Positions 27,348 to 36,797 of a stretch of DNA of 64,000 nucleotides are shown in pieces; within the stretch, counting starts at the first letter, position 1; every line of letters starts with the position of its first letter. The notes beneath the pieces were generated by a model. The model was not told the DNA's origin. It searched no databases and saw nothing but the letters and a program-made list of their open reading frames with translations. The translations under genes were made by a program, and so were the position numbers. The DNA is from Methanobacteriota archaeon (GTDB lineage Archaea > Halobacteriota > Methanosarcinia > Methanosarcinales > Methanosarcinaceae): assembly GCA_023399215.1 (NCBI GenBank), contig JAEWQJ010000047.1:62001-126000 (forward strand), written 5' to 3'.

Positions 27348-28025
27348 ATGAAAGTGATAGCAATAAATGGAAGTCCTCGAAAGAACTGGAACACAGCTAC
27401 CCTGCTGGAAAAAGCTCTTGAAGGCGCAGCTTCGGAGGGTGCAGAAACAGAATTAATCCACCTCTATGATCTCAACTTTAAAGGCTGCATAAGTTGTTTT
27501 GCCTGCAAATTAAAAGGTGGAAAAAGCTTTGGAAAGTGCGCAGTAAAAGATGAACTGACACCTGTGCTGGAAAGTCTGGAAGATGCCGATGCTGTAATAC
27601 TTGGATCGCCAATTTACCTTGGAAATTCCACAGGAGAAATGCGGTCATTTATGGAGCGCTATATATTCCCGTATATAACCTACTCTATTGACACACAGAC
27701 ATTTTATCCCAAAAATATTCCTGTTGGCTTCATCTACACTATGAACATCACTGAGGACCTTTTTGAGCTGGTTGGGACTAATAAGCTTATTGAGTCAAAT
27801 GAATGGGTTGCAACAAGGATATTTGGGTATTCCGAATCGTTATGCAGCACCGATACATACCAGTTTGATGATTATTCAAAATACGCTTCGTCTATTTTCA
27901 ATCCTGAGGAAAAGGCAAAAAGGCGAGAAGAAGTGTTTCCGCAGGACTGCCAGAAAGCTTTTGAGATGGGAGCCAGGTTTGTGAAACGGCAAAAAAACTC
28001 TGAAAGCACAGAACAAAAGCAATAA
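27348..28025 (+). CDS. Flavodoxin-fold NAD(P)H-dependent oxidoreductase with Cys cluster
   Basis: A 225-residue FMN-reductase/flavodoxin-like protein: MKVIAINGSPRKNWNTATLLE binds FMN phosphate and ILGSPIYLGNSTGEMRSFMER is the second flavin loop. Between them lies CISCFACKLKGGKSFGKC (C-x2-C-x2-C-x10-C), which recalls the compact cluster of the iron-sulfur flavoprotein Isf, although the last spacing is longer. It may therefore bind a 4Fe-4S cluster and reduce oxygen species or other acceptors. It has a good ribosome binding site (GAGGTAAAAGTT) and stands alone. Confidence 0.82.
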   Translation: MKVIAINGSPRKNWNTATLLEKALEGAASEGAETELIHLYDLNFKGCISCFACKLKGGKSFGKCAVKDELTPVLESLEDADAVILGSPIYLGNSTGEMRSFMERYIFPYITYSIDTQTFYPKNIPVGFIYTMNITEDLFELVGTNKLIESNEWVATRIFGYSESLCSTDTYQFDDYSKYASSIFNPEEKAKRREEVFPQDCQKAFEMGARFVKRQKNSESTEQKQ

Positions 28026-28083
28026 AACTTGAGTTATTTTACTTTTTGAAAACGATTTTTAACTCCTATAATATCGAAAACCT

Positions 28084-28102
28084 CCGCCAGCTTGCCTGGC
28101 GG
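28084..28102. terminator. Bidirectional hairpin between convergent genes
   Basis: CCGCCAG-CTTGC-CTGGCGG is a perfect 7-bp stem with a 5-nt loop. It lies 59 bp after the flavodoxin-fold gene and 34 bp after the convergent transporter gene, so it could terminate or stabilise both transcripts. Confidence 0.5.
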
Positions 28103-28135
28103 TGTCTTCTATAAGGATTCTAAGACATTATAAAG

Positions 28136-29377
28136 TTAAGCAATTCCCTTTACGCCTCTTTTCTGTATAATAAACCATGCCGCAAACACCAGAGCTCCGC
28201 AGACTACGGCCGTGGTTCCGAGTACAGGGATTTTATCCGCCCATTCCAGGGAGATGAACCACATACTCACAGCTCCAAAGATGAAATAGGTAAAAATCAG
28301 CAGGGAAGAGGCTGAACCTATATCCTGGTCAACCTGTTCCAGCACAAGGTTATTGCTGGGAGGACGGCTTAAACCCAGGGAAAACGAAACCATAAGCATG
28401 GGAAGAGCAAAGCTCCAGGGACCATATTGTCCCATAAAAAGGAGGAAAATACCGCCCAGGAAAACTCCCGCAAATGCGATTGTCATCAAGTGCTTTGAAT
28501 TCACCCTTCTTGTTAACCGAAGGCAAGAGAAGGCACCAGTCATAATGGCAAGGGCATTTAAGGCAAAAAAGTAGCTGTATTTTTGCTCGCTCAGGCCAAA
28601 CTCGTTAATATAGATAGCAGAAGAACCTGCAATGAAACTAAACAATGGGAAAAAACTGACTGACATGATTAGAACCATGATCATATACGAGGGATTGAGC
28701 AGTAATCTGCCGTAGGTATTCATGACCTGAGATAAAGGAGTTTCAGATACTTCTGACAGTGTTTCCGGAAAACGGAGAACGCCAAACATTGCGACAATTC
28801 CCATGAATGCCTCTATTAAGAATACCCAGTGCCAGGACAGATACAGAAGGATCCACCCACCAATGATTGGAGCAAGCATAGGGGCAAGGCCCATGATTAC
28901 AGCTATATATGCAAGAATTCTTTCCCGTTCTGGACCTACGAAAATATCTTTAGTCATTGCCATAGATATCGAGGAACCGGCAGCAGCTCCTGCAGCTTGC
29001 AGTATGCGAGTACCTATCAGCATGGGCGCACCGGACACAAAAGCACCTAGCAGGCTTGTCACTATGTACACTGTAAGCCCGATAAGGAGAGGACGTCGAC
29101 GTCCATAGCGGTCAGAAATCGGGCCGTAGAAGAGAAGGAAAAGCCCATAGGTCACAAAGAAAAAAACCAGGTTCAGGTTAATTATCGATAGAGAGACGTT
29201 CCAGCTTTTAGCCAGAGCGGGAAGGGCCGGTAAAATCATGTCTGTGGTAAGGGGAGGAAAGGCAGACAGAAGTGCCAGAAGCGGCACTGTCACTTTCAAA
29301 TTTTTTTGTATTTTATCTTTGGAAGTGTTTGTTTTTTGTTTGAAAGCCATAGCTAAATCCTTTATCATTATTGCCAT
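28136..29377 (-). CDS. MFS multidrug transporter, Bcr/CflA family
   Basis: A 413-residue, 12-TM major facilitator. Helix 1-2 region TTDMILPALPALAKSWNVS and the loop 2-3 motif YGPISDRYGRRRPLLIG are those of the Bcr/CflA drug efflux subfamily. The motif C-like segment is GAAAGSSISMAMTKDIF. It probably exports toxic compounds by proton antiport. The start ATG may alternatively be one of the internal Met codons among the first ten residues (MAIMIKDLAMAFKQ). A direct repeat of TTATTAATGGAA(A)G lies just upstream (29385-29415). Confidence 0.9.
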   Translation of the reverse strand: MAIMIKDLAMAFKQKTNTSKDKIQKNLKVTVPLLALLSAFPPLTTDMILPALPALAKSWNVSLSIINLNLVFFFVTYGLFLLFYGPISDRYGRRRPLLIGLTVYIVTSLLGAFVSGAPMLIGTRILQAAGAAAGSSISMAMTKDIFVGPERERILAYIAVIMGLAPMLAPIIGGWILLYLSWHWVFLIEAFMGIVAMFGVLRFPETLSEVSETPLSQVMNTYGRLLLNPSYMIMVLIMSVSFFPLFSFIAGSSAIYINEFGLSEQKYSYFFALNALAIMTGAFSCLRLTRRVNSKHLMTIAFAGVFLGGIFLLFMGQYGPWSFALPMLMVSFSLGLSRPPSNNLVLEQVDQDIGSASSLLIFTYFIFGAVSMWFISLEWADKIPVLGTTAVVCGALVFAAWFIIQKRGVKGIA

Positions 29378-29667
29378 TAGAAGGTTATTAATGGAAAGTT
29401 ATTAATGGAAGTTATTAATCCAAAATATGGTTACATATGTAACTATGTCGTATGAATACCGAAGGAATATAATTGTATATAACAGTTACGATAGTAAGAA
29501 TGAAGCCCGGTAAACTTGATACCCTTTTACAATTAAGTCAAAAAACCAGAACCGGATGCTATAATGAAAGATTATACAAACAATAAGGATCTTCGTCATT
29601 TCAGAGGGGTAGTTTGAAATTTAACTTTCCGAATTTTAGACAGACCGTGGTACTAAAATACGGAGTG

Positions 29668-30110
29668 TTTCGATACCCTAGCATTTCTTTTTATCAACTG
29701 TACAATACTGTTAATACCTTCCAGAATTCCGTTAGTGATTCTAGAATCAAAGTAGTTTAGACTTCCATCTCAATGACTTTTAATGGTTTTAGCAACCTCA
29801 ATTATTACCTATAATCTGCTATGAGTTGCCTGATAATACCAATTTTTGAGATATTGTTCAGTTTCCTCGGATTTTGCATTTCAATAACTTTCTAAGGCTT
29901 TCTTTTGTATTATATGCTCTGAATGTATCCAGTTTTTGATTTTGAATTTTTAGAAGCTTTTCTTTCTGTTTATCAGTTAGATTTTCCTCGTTCGTAACCC
30001 ATATGAATTTGGTATTTTTGAGTTCCTCGTTTTTTGTTCTTGTATCCTTACTTCATTCAATCCTTCATTCATTGCTTTCATCATATGGAATTTATCGAAT
30101 GTATTTTTGC
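29668..30110 (-). pseudogene. Decayed ISL3-family transposase
   Basis: Conceptual minus-strand translation in shifting frames gives FDKFHMMKAMNEGLNEVR, NWYYQATHSR, VAKTIKSH, NYFDSRITNGILEGINS and IKRNAR. These are in the order of the C-terminal half of ISL3-type transposases. Several frameshifts and stops separate the blocks, so it is long dead. Terminal repeats are not recognisable. Confidence 0.65.
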
Positions 30111-30114
30111 ATCT

Positions 30115-30392
30115 GGAAAGTTGCGAATTTTTCTAAGTCTCCAACCTCCGGAAAAGTCTCATTAAACGTTAAATTTACTGACACAAGCACAGGAACACCG
30201 ACGAAGTGGCAATGGAATTTTTGAGTGGAACAACTTCTAGAGAAAGAATCCAGAACATCAGTATGTACAGGAAGGAAAATATAAGGTTACACTTACAGTA
30301 AGTAATGCGACGGGCGGCAGATTGTAACGAAGAAAAACTACATAAAAGTGACAACAAATACAAGACCTGGTATATATTCTGAAAACGAATAA
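30115..30392 (+). pseudogene. Remnant of a PKD domain from a surface protein
   Basis: Plus-strand translation gives PTSGKVSLNVKFTDTSTGTP, then KWQWNF, a stop or frameshift, GTTSREKNPEHQYVQEGKYKV and TLTVSNATGG. This is a classical PKD domain (WxFGDG core partly lost) followed by a short tail ending at a TAA near 30392. It belonged to a Methanosarcina surface protein whose upstream part was replaced by the transposase remnant. 30400-30690 contains another short open frame (SGWNTAPKGYNYLEFKKFNK) but no gene that I can support. Confidence 0.6.
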
Positions 30393-30691
30393 ATCTTAAT
30401 TGAATAAGAGAAAAAATCTCGAATTGAAAATAGTATTATCCATAGAGAACGACGAAGAGCCGAATAGACATTTGGATTGCTCTGGATGGAACACAGCTCC
30501 AAAGGGATATAACTATTTGGAGTTTAAGAAGTTTAACAAGCAAAAAAAGGTTGATTGCTAAAAATTAGACAGAGGTTTCAATATTTCTTGCTCTATTTAT
30601 AAAAAGTTGAGTTTTTAATAGGATTGTTTCCTACCTTCACCGTACTTTAGAATATTGTCGCTATTGTGTCAATTAAAGAGTATCACTTTTT

Positions 30692-33406
30692 TCATTTTAT
30701 AATGGCAGCATCAGGATTTTGTCCTAAAGGCACTGTGGTTGTAACAGTATCTGTGGATGTATCAATTACAGAGAAAGTGCCGTCATTGTAGTTCGGTACG
30801 TATACTTTTTTTCCATCCGGTGCAATTGAAACGTCGCAAGGCTCTTCTCCTACGCTCACTGTAGCTGTAACCTTGTTCGTTGCAGTGTCAATTACAGAGA
30901 CATCGTTGCTATAACGATTTGCTACGTACACCTTTTTTCCGTCCGGAGTGACTGCAATTGCAAAGGGACCCATACCTAAATTCATAGTGGCTGTAACAGT
31001 GTTTGTTGCTGTATCAATCACAGAAACATTGTTGTCCAAGTAACTAGCCACATATACCTTCGTTCCGTCTGGTGTGATAACTCCCGAGAGACTCCTTCCT
31101 GCAGTTACAGTGGCTGTAATAGTATTTGTGGTGGTATCAATTATAGAGACAGTATCGCCGCAGTCGTTGATCAAATATGCCTTTTTTCCATCTGGACTTA
31201 TTTTGATTTTAAAAAGATTTTCATCAGGGGCAGAATCTATATTCAAGGTATCTGTAATAGTATTAGTTGCGGTGTCAATTACAGAGACAGTGTTATTCCA
31301 ATCCGTCACATAAGCCTTCTTTCCATCAGGTGTGACTGCAACATCACAAGGCTGACTTCCTACATTTACTTTAGATACAACAGTATCTGTTGCTGTATCA
31401 ATTACAGATACAGTATTAGGGAAAGGGTTGGAATAATCATTGCTGATAGTCAAATAAACCTTCGTTCCGTCCGGGGTAACTGCAATTCCCCAAGGATAAG
31501 ATCCTACAAACACATTGGCTGTAATAGTGTTTGTGGCAGTATCAATTACAGAAATATCTGAGTCATGACCTGCACTTATGTTACCCTGTTTCGCCATATA
31601 TATCTTTGATCCATCAGGTGTGACTGCAACAACCTCAGGATTGAAAGGTACGTCTATTGTACCTACAACTTTGTCTGTTGCTATATCAACTACAGAAACA
31701 GTATCGCCCAATATATATGCAAATGGCTCCGCACTAACACTTATCGTAGTGAGTGTCGAATTCGTAATATTTCCATTGGATGCCGTCAGATTAACGATAT
31801 ATCTTCCTGGTGTAAAATAGGTATGTTTAGGATTCTTCTCAATTGAAGTATTTCCGTCTCCAAAGTCCCAGTTCACTAATGTTGCATTTTTGGAAAGAGT
31901 AGTGAACTGCACGTCAAGTGGAGCATGACCACTAGTTGTATTGGCATCGAAGCTTGCAAGAGATATAGGAGTTGCAGGTACAGGAGTTGCATGGTTACCA
32001 TATGAACCTACGTAAACAGCTGCGACTAGTGCCAGAACTACCACTAGTACTGACCAAAAGATTTTTGCATATTTTAAATAACTTCCTGCTTTTTCTTTAA
32101 CTTGTATCTTACCAGAAGAAACAGAAACTTCTTTTTTTATCTCTCTAGTGTCTCTAGGATTTTCAAGCTTTTTTCCTTCAAGTACTTCTCTCTTTCTCTC
32201 TTCATCTCTTTGTTTTTGTTCAGTTTCTTCTCTCTGTTTCTGGAATTCTTCCTGCTGTTGATATAATATCTCCTGCTCTTCCTTCTCCTTTATGGCTTTC
32301 TCCTCTGCTTCTTTCCTGACTTTTTCCTCTTCTTTTTTGCGTTTTCTTTCCTCTTCTTCCTTTTGTTTTCTTTCCAAAGCTTCTTTATCTTCTCTCTTTC
32401 TCTGTTTTTCTCGGCTTTTCTCTTGCTGTTCTTTTTTTTTCTGGTGCTGTACAGCTTCAATACAGTTCTGTATGGCATCATTTTGTTTCTCAGACAAAAG
32501 GTTATCTTGTAGAAGAGATTCTATATAGTTAAGTATAATTTTATCTTCTTTTTTTAAAATAGAAGGGTTTTTGTAGCGTTTTCTTAAAATAGCTTGACAT
32601 TCACCGAGTATATCAGAAGGAAGTTGGTCCCCAAATTCGTCAAGAAGTTTTTCCTTTTTCAACTCATATTCTTTTTCTTCAATTATTTTAGGATTTTTCC
32701 CAATGAAAATATTTCCTTCTATGCTCCCTTTCTTCATGGGAGACTGCGAACAACTCTCTTTAGTCTTGTCAGAAGCATAGTTGTACCACTCGTCAATAGA
32801 TATGTAACCGTCGCAATTTTTATCAGCATTACCTGTTTCCAATCCTTCTATCAGGTAGTAGGTAAAGACTCCATGTCCTAACTTCTTATCTTCTCTTGCT
32901 TTGGGAGAGCCAGTCGATCCGGTTGAAGTAAGAATTATTGTTCCTGATCCGGAAGGTACCTCCAAGTATTCCATCACATCAAAGTCTGTATCCCTTATTT
33001 CTGCAAGACAGCTATAACAACAATCAAGGACTATGACCACAGATTTCCTAGAAGGAAATCTTATGCATTTATTAATAAAATCAAAAGTTAATGAGGTTGT
33101 AAATAAGTCATCTTCTTCTGTATCTTTAAACAAAAGGCATAGATCATTTTCAAAATCTTTTCTCCCATGACCCGAAAAATAAATAAAGACAAAATCACTA
33201 TCCTTATTTTTAAGAATTTTTTCAATTGCTGAAGAAGCTTCCCGACTTGTTTTGTTTTCAAGATAAGTAATTTCATCAAAACTACATATATCCTTATTCT
33301 CAAGAACCTCTTTAATTTTGGTAGCATCAGCTACTGCAAACTTCAGCTCTTTACCCGAATTTGGATAGTTATTCCCAATAACAAGCGCGAGTCTTCTTCC
33401 ACCCAT
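30692..33406 (-). CDS. Transmembrane caspase-like protein: caspase, EF-hand-like loop, coiled coil, TM, PKD, YVTN propeller
   Basis: A 904-residue protein. Residues 1-240 are a peptidase C14 (caspase/metacaspase) domain with catalytic His80 in IYFSGHGRKD and Cys130 in VIVLDCCYSCLAE. A 12-residue EF-hand-like loop (D195-E206, DKNCDGYISIDE) follows within the domain. Residues about 245-435 form a charged, Lys/Glu/Gln-rich coiled coil. One TM helix spans about 446-468. A PKD domain (FDANTTSGHAPLDVQFTTL ... NWDFGDG) and about seven YVTN-type propeller blades (PDGKKVYVANRYSNDVSVID and relatives) follow. Topology with the caspase inside and the propeller outside is inferred. No signal peptide is present. 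It starts 17 bp after the small EACC1-like gene and is surely cotranscribed with it. A cell-death or signal-triggered protease role is likely but unproven. Confidence 0.88.
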   Translation of the reverse strand: MGGRRLALVIGNNYPNSGKELKFAVADATKIKEVLENKDICSFDEITYLENKTSREASSAIEKILKNKDSDFVFIYFSGHGRKDFENDLCLLFKDTEEDDLFTTSLTFDFINKCIRFPSRKSVVIVLDCCYSCLAEIRDTDFDVMEYLEVPSGSGTIILTSTGSTGSPKAREDKKLGHGVFTYYLIEGLETGNADKNCDGYISIDEWYNYASDKTKESCSQSPMKKGSIEGNIFIGKNPKIIEEKEYELKKEKLLDEFGDQLPSDILGECQAILRKRYKNPSILKKEDKIILNYIESLLQDNLLSEKQNDAIQNCIEAVQHQKKKEQQEKSREKQRKREDKEALERKQKEEEERKRKKEEEKVRKEAEEKAIKEKEEQEILYQQQEEFQKQREETEQKQRDEERKREVLEGKKLENPRDTREIKKEVSVSSGKIQVKEKAGSYLKYAKIFWSVLVVVLALVAAVYVGSYGNHATPVPATPISLASFDANTTSGHAPLDVQFTTLSKNATLVNWDFGDGNTSIEKNPKHTYFTPGRYIVNLTASNGNITNSTLTTISVSAEPFAYILGDTVSVVDIATDKVVGTIDVPFNPEVVAVTPDGSKIYMAKQGNISAGHDSDISVIDTATNTITANVFVGSYPWGIAVTPDGTKVYLTISNDYSNPFPNTVSVIDTATDTVVSKVNVGSQPCDVAVTPDGKKAYVTDWNNTVSVIDTATNTITDTLNIDSAPDENLFKIKISPDGKKAYLINDCGDTVSIIDTTTNTITATVTAGRSLSGVITPDGTKVYVASYLDNNVSVIDTATNTVTATMNLGMGPFAIAVTPDGKKVYVANRYSNDVSVIDTATNKVTATVSVGEEPCDVSIAPDGKKVYVPNYNDGTFSVIDTSTDTVTTTVPLGQNPDAAIIK

Positions 33407-33423
33407 GAAGGCTACCTGATAAA

Positions 33424-33849
33424 TTATTCAGCAGAATTATTAAAAAGACTCACAGCTTCACATATTGATAAATGAGGATTTTCGTCAAAATATTTTTGTA
33501 ATTCTGGGATGGACTGATTTGTAATCTTAACTATACTACCATCAGGACATTTTATCTCAATGTTAGCTTCTGGTCTGTAATAATACCAGTTTTTAATAGC
33601 TTCAAAAACGGTTTCAACAAAAATCTTTGCAGTAATTTCAATGATAATAGCATGGAAAAAAGTAATAATGTCAGCCCTTTCTCCCTTACTGCTTTCAAGA
33701 GTCAAAGGCTTTATAGAACCTTCTGGTAGTGCCCTAGATAATTCATCATAAAGATACCAGCATTGACCCTGCCAGTATTCGGATAGATCATACTCATTAT
33801 CCAACTGTAATGTAATTTGGAAATTACTTTTATCAGGAATCTGCTCCAT
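33424..33849 (-). CDS. Small protein resembling effector-associated constant component EACC1
   Basis: A 141-residue protein, first gene of the caspase operon. N-terminal beta segment FQITLQLDNEYDLSE, a surface region with PLTLESSKGERAD, a hydrophobic central helix (FHAIIIEITAKIFVETVFEAIKNW), then a beta hairpin IEIKCPDGSIVKI and a C-terminal ELQKYFDEN helix. This layout (helix, then VEVxxPDGRxVxI and a short C-terminal helix) matches what I recall of EACC1, a small protein that accompanies caspase or trypsin-like effectors in bacterial conflict systems. The similarity is by pattern only, and no search was done. The central helix could associate with the membrane next to the TM caspase. Confidence 0.6.
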   Translation of the reverse strand: MEQIPDKSNFQITLQLDNEYDLSEYWQGQCWYLYDELSRALPEGSIKPLTLESSKGERADIITFFHAIIIEITAKIFVETVFEAIKNWYYYRPEANIEIKCPDGSIVKITNQSIPELQKYFDENPHLSICEAVSLFNNSAE

Positions 33850-34269
33850 TCTACCATCTCAAAAGTCCTTGAATCAATAACCATAATCGCTAAATATGTG
33901 GTTGCTTTTCTATAAAAATAACTAGTTCTACCCTAAAAAGGTTTTGAAATTATTCTATAGGCGAATTATACCTTGAAATTTAGAACTTGACTCCATGGAA
34001 GCAGAATTTTTCTTTTTGATATTTTGAGTAGGTCGAAGCTAATTGTCCAGTAAAAATATTACTAGAGGTTCTGTGTGAGTTGTACGAAATAAAAGAATTT
34101 GATAAGGTCATTGACTCATATAGCAATATTAGACAACACTTTCACTCCGCTTTCCAAAGCGTTTTATGATCTCAGAGCATTGACAGTAATTGTGCATACG
34201 AACGAGCTAAGAAATCGCTGGCAGGGTTCGATACCTGCCAGCTAATACACAAACTAAAACGGCGCCTTT
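33850..34269. other. Intergenic space with a 9-bp-stem hairpin (34217-34242)
   Basis: No gene is seen. The perfect inverted repeat GCTGGCAGG-N8-CCTGCCAGC has loop GTTCGATA, which superficially resembles a tRNA T-arm. It lies between the caspase operon promoter region and the decayed integrase. Confidence 0.45.
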
Positions 34270-34680
34270 TCAAATAACAAAGTTTCTTCCGGTCTCAATG
34301 TTTTTGCTGCCCTCTTCACACCTTGGCACCAGCTCCAGCGATCGAGATCAAAATTAGGGCACCCATAGCTTAACCGATTATACCACCTGCAATAGACCAG
34401 CTCTCAATAGTCTTCCTGGTTGTTTTTACACTGATCTCATAAGGTACGAGTCCTGCAGTCAGAGCCCACCGCTTCAGGATCTTTTTGGCACTCTGACACT
34501 GTATATCTGTTTTCCATTAATACTCATGGTATAGCGTTATTGAATCCGATGAAGCAAGTTTAACGCTTTTCACACCTTGTTCGAACAATGCATATGAGAT
34601 TGTGTCAAGATCCTTCATCAGCCCTGAGAAGATGGAAGGAAGCTTTAAAGCTAATCCGGATTTGACGAGTCGAATATCAG
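34270..34680 (-). pseudogene. Decayed tyrosine recombinase (integrase)
   Basis: Minus-strand conceptual translation contains GVKSVKLASSDSITLYHEY, then KILKRWALTAGLVPYEIS and VKTTRKTIESW-IAGG. The last blocks match the C-terminal catalytic part of Methanosarcina phage-type integrases (helices leading to the TTRKTxESW region). Multiple stops and frameshifts, and the missing C-terminal HxxR/Tyr region, make it inactive. It suggests that the neighbouring island was once mobile. Confidence 0.5.
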
Positions 34681-34689
34681 AGGAAATTT

Positions 34690-35394
<705 letters not shown>

Positions 35395-35454
35395 AGATAA
35401 CTGGTGCCATCTGTAGCGGTTCGAAAAACGAAACAGCTTCAAGATAGACTCAAA

Positions 35455-35585
35455 AGCTTAAGAGCAGAAATAGAAACTAAATTATAGGTAGGTAGGCGGT
35501 TGAAACAGTCCCACTCAGGCTTAAGAGCAGAAATAGAAACTAAATTAAAGGTAGGTAGGCAGTTGAAACAGTCCCGCCCAGGCTT
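35455..35585. repeat. Two ~70-bp direct repeats after the SGNH hydrolase gene
   Basis: CTTAAGAGCAGAAATAGAAA followed by AGGTAGGTAGGCGGTTGAAA and CAGTCCC occurs twice (about 35455-35520 and 35519-35585) with about five differences. It contains an internal GGTAGGTAGG run. The rest of 35395-35747 shows no gene. Confidence 0.75.
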
Positions 35586-35747
35586 GAGATAAAACAGATC
35601 TAATTCTATGCTTTTCTTGCGCATCGGCATAGAATTGGGAAAACAGTAGACAGGATGCATTAAAAATTAGGTTCCTTCCAAATCAGTGTTAAAACTAAAT
35701 ATACAGGATTATGGTTTTCAGTAGACGATCCATATCCAGTTCCAGAT

Positions 35748-36767
35748 TTATCCTCTTCTCAGATCAATATTCTTTCCCTTATTTTCTTCAAACCACCTGC
35801 AGTATTCTTCAGGGCACTGTTTCCCAGGACACCCGCAGATATACTCCATGATATCGCTAAATTTTGCGCTGGCAACTGATACCGAGGTATCGGCAGCTCC
35901 GTAATAAATACGGAGTTCATCGTTTACTACGACCCATCCGCAGGGAAAAACAACGTCATTGACATCTCCACTGCGTTCGTATGGCTCACGAGGCCCGAAA
36001 ATCCAGCCTTCCGACCTGCGGAGCACTTTCGTGGGATCTTCAAGATCAAGGAGAGCAAGCCCGAGTCTGTAACTAATTTTCGAGGTCGTCTGGCGTACTC
36101 CATGGTACATAATTAACCAGCCTTCAGATGTACGTAGCGGCTGTGGGCATAGACCGATTTTATAGGCATCCCACCATCCACCTTCCCTGGCATACAGAAG
36201 AACCTCGGGTTTTTCCCAGGATTTCATATCATAAGAAAAGGAAATCCAGATATTAGCTTTTAAAGTGTGAGTAGTAGGCGCAGGCCTGTGTAACATTGCC
36301 CATTTGCCGTTAAACCTTACAGGAAAAATAGCAGCGTCTTTATTATCGGGAGGCATCAAAGGTCCTGCTCGGTCAAAATTACGAAAATCCTCGGTAAAGG
36401 CAAGGGCTGGCAAGGGACCACTATCCGAAAAAGCCACATATACTATAGCCCACTTTCCCATCTCATCGATGTAAGTTATGCGCGGGTCTTCAATGCCATA
36501 TATCTCTTCAGGATAATTTACGGGGTCCGGAAAAAAGGTTGGCTCACTGTCAATTTCCCAGCCGTCAATTCCGTTTTCGCTCCTTGCTACCGTAAAGTGA
36601 GAAAAACCCCTGTGGTCCTCAACCCTGACCAGTAACAGAATTTTACCATCAATTATGGCAGCTGCAGGGTTAAATACCGAATTGGCTCGATAAGGCCAAT
36701 CTTCAACCGTAAGTATTGGATTTTTTCTAGACCGTATAAATAGCTCCCCATGGTCTTTCCAGGTCAT
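35748..36767 (-). CDS. GH130-family beta-mannoside phosphorylase/hydrolase
   Basis: A 339-residue five-bladed propeller glycosidase of family GH130, which phosphorolyses or hydrolyses beta-1,4- or beta-1,2-linked mannosides. Seen: NPAAAIIDGKILLLVRVED near the N-terminus, the catalytic Asp context IYGIEDPRIT, PVRFNGKWAMLHRP and WIFGPREPYE with substrate-binding residues, and ending in a Cys-containing tail (CGCPGKQCPEEYCRWF). It starts 30 bp after the debranching-enzyme gene on the same strand, so they form an operon for intracellular glycan turnover. The linkage specificity cannot be read from sequence. Confidence 0.88.
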   Translation of the reverse strand: MTWKDHGELFIRSRKNPILTVEDWPYRANSVFNPAAAIIDGKILLLVRVEDHRGFSHFTVARSENGIDGWEIDSEPTFFPDPVNYPEEIYGIEDPRITYIDEMGKWAIVYVAFSDSGPLPALAFTEDFRNFDRAGPLMPPDNKDAAIFPVRFNGKWAMLHRPAPTTHTLKANIWISFSYDMKSWEKPEVLLYAREGGWWDAYKIGLCPQPLRTSEGWLIMYHGVRQTTSKISYRLGLALLDLEDPTKVLRRSEGWIFGPREPYERSGDVNDVVFPCGWVVVNDELRIYYGAADTSVSVASAKFSDIMEYICGCPGKQCPEEYCRWFEENKGKNIDLRRG

Positions 36768-36797
36768 ATTATTCCCCTCCAGCTTATATTGTCCAGC

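Noticed and set aside
34217..34242. tRNA T-arm-like hairpin with GTTCGATA loop
   Set aside because: The loop is 8 nt, the stem continues to 9 bp, and no acceptor, anticodon or D-arm can be drawn around it. Treated as a plain inverted repeat.
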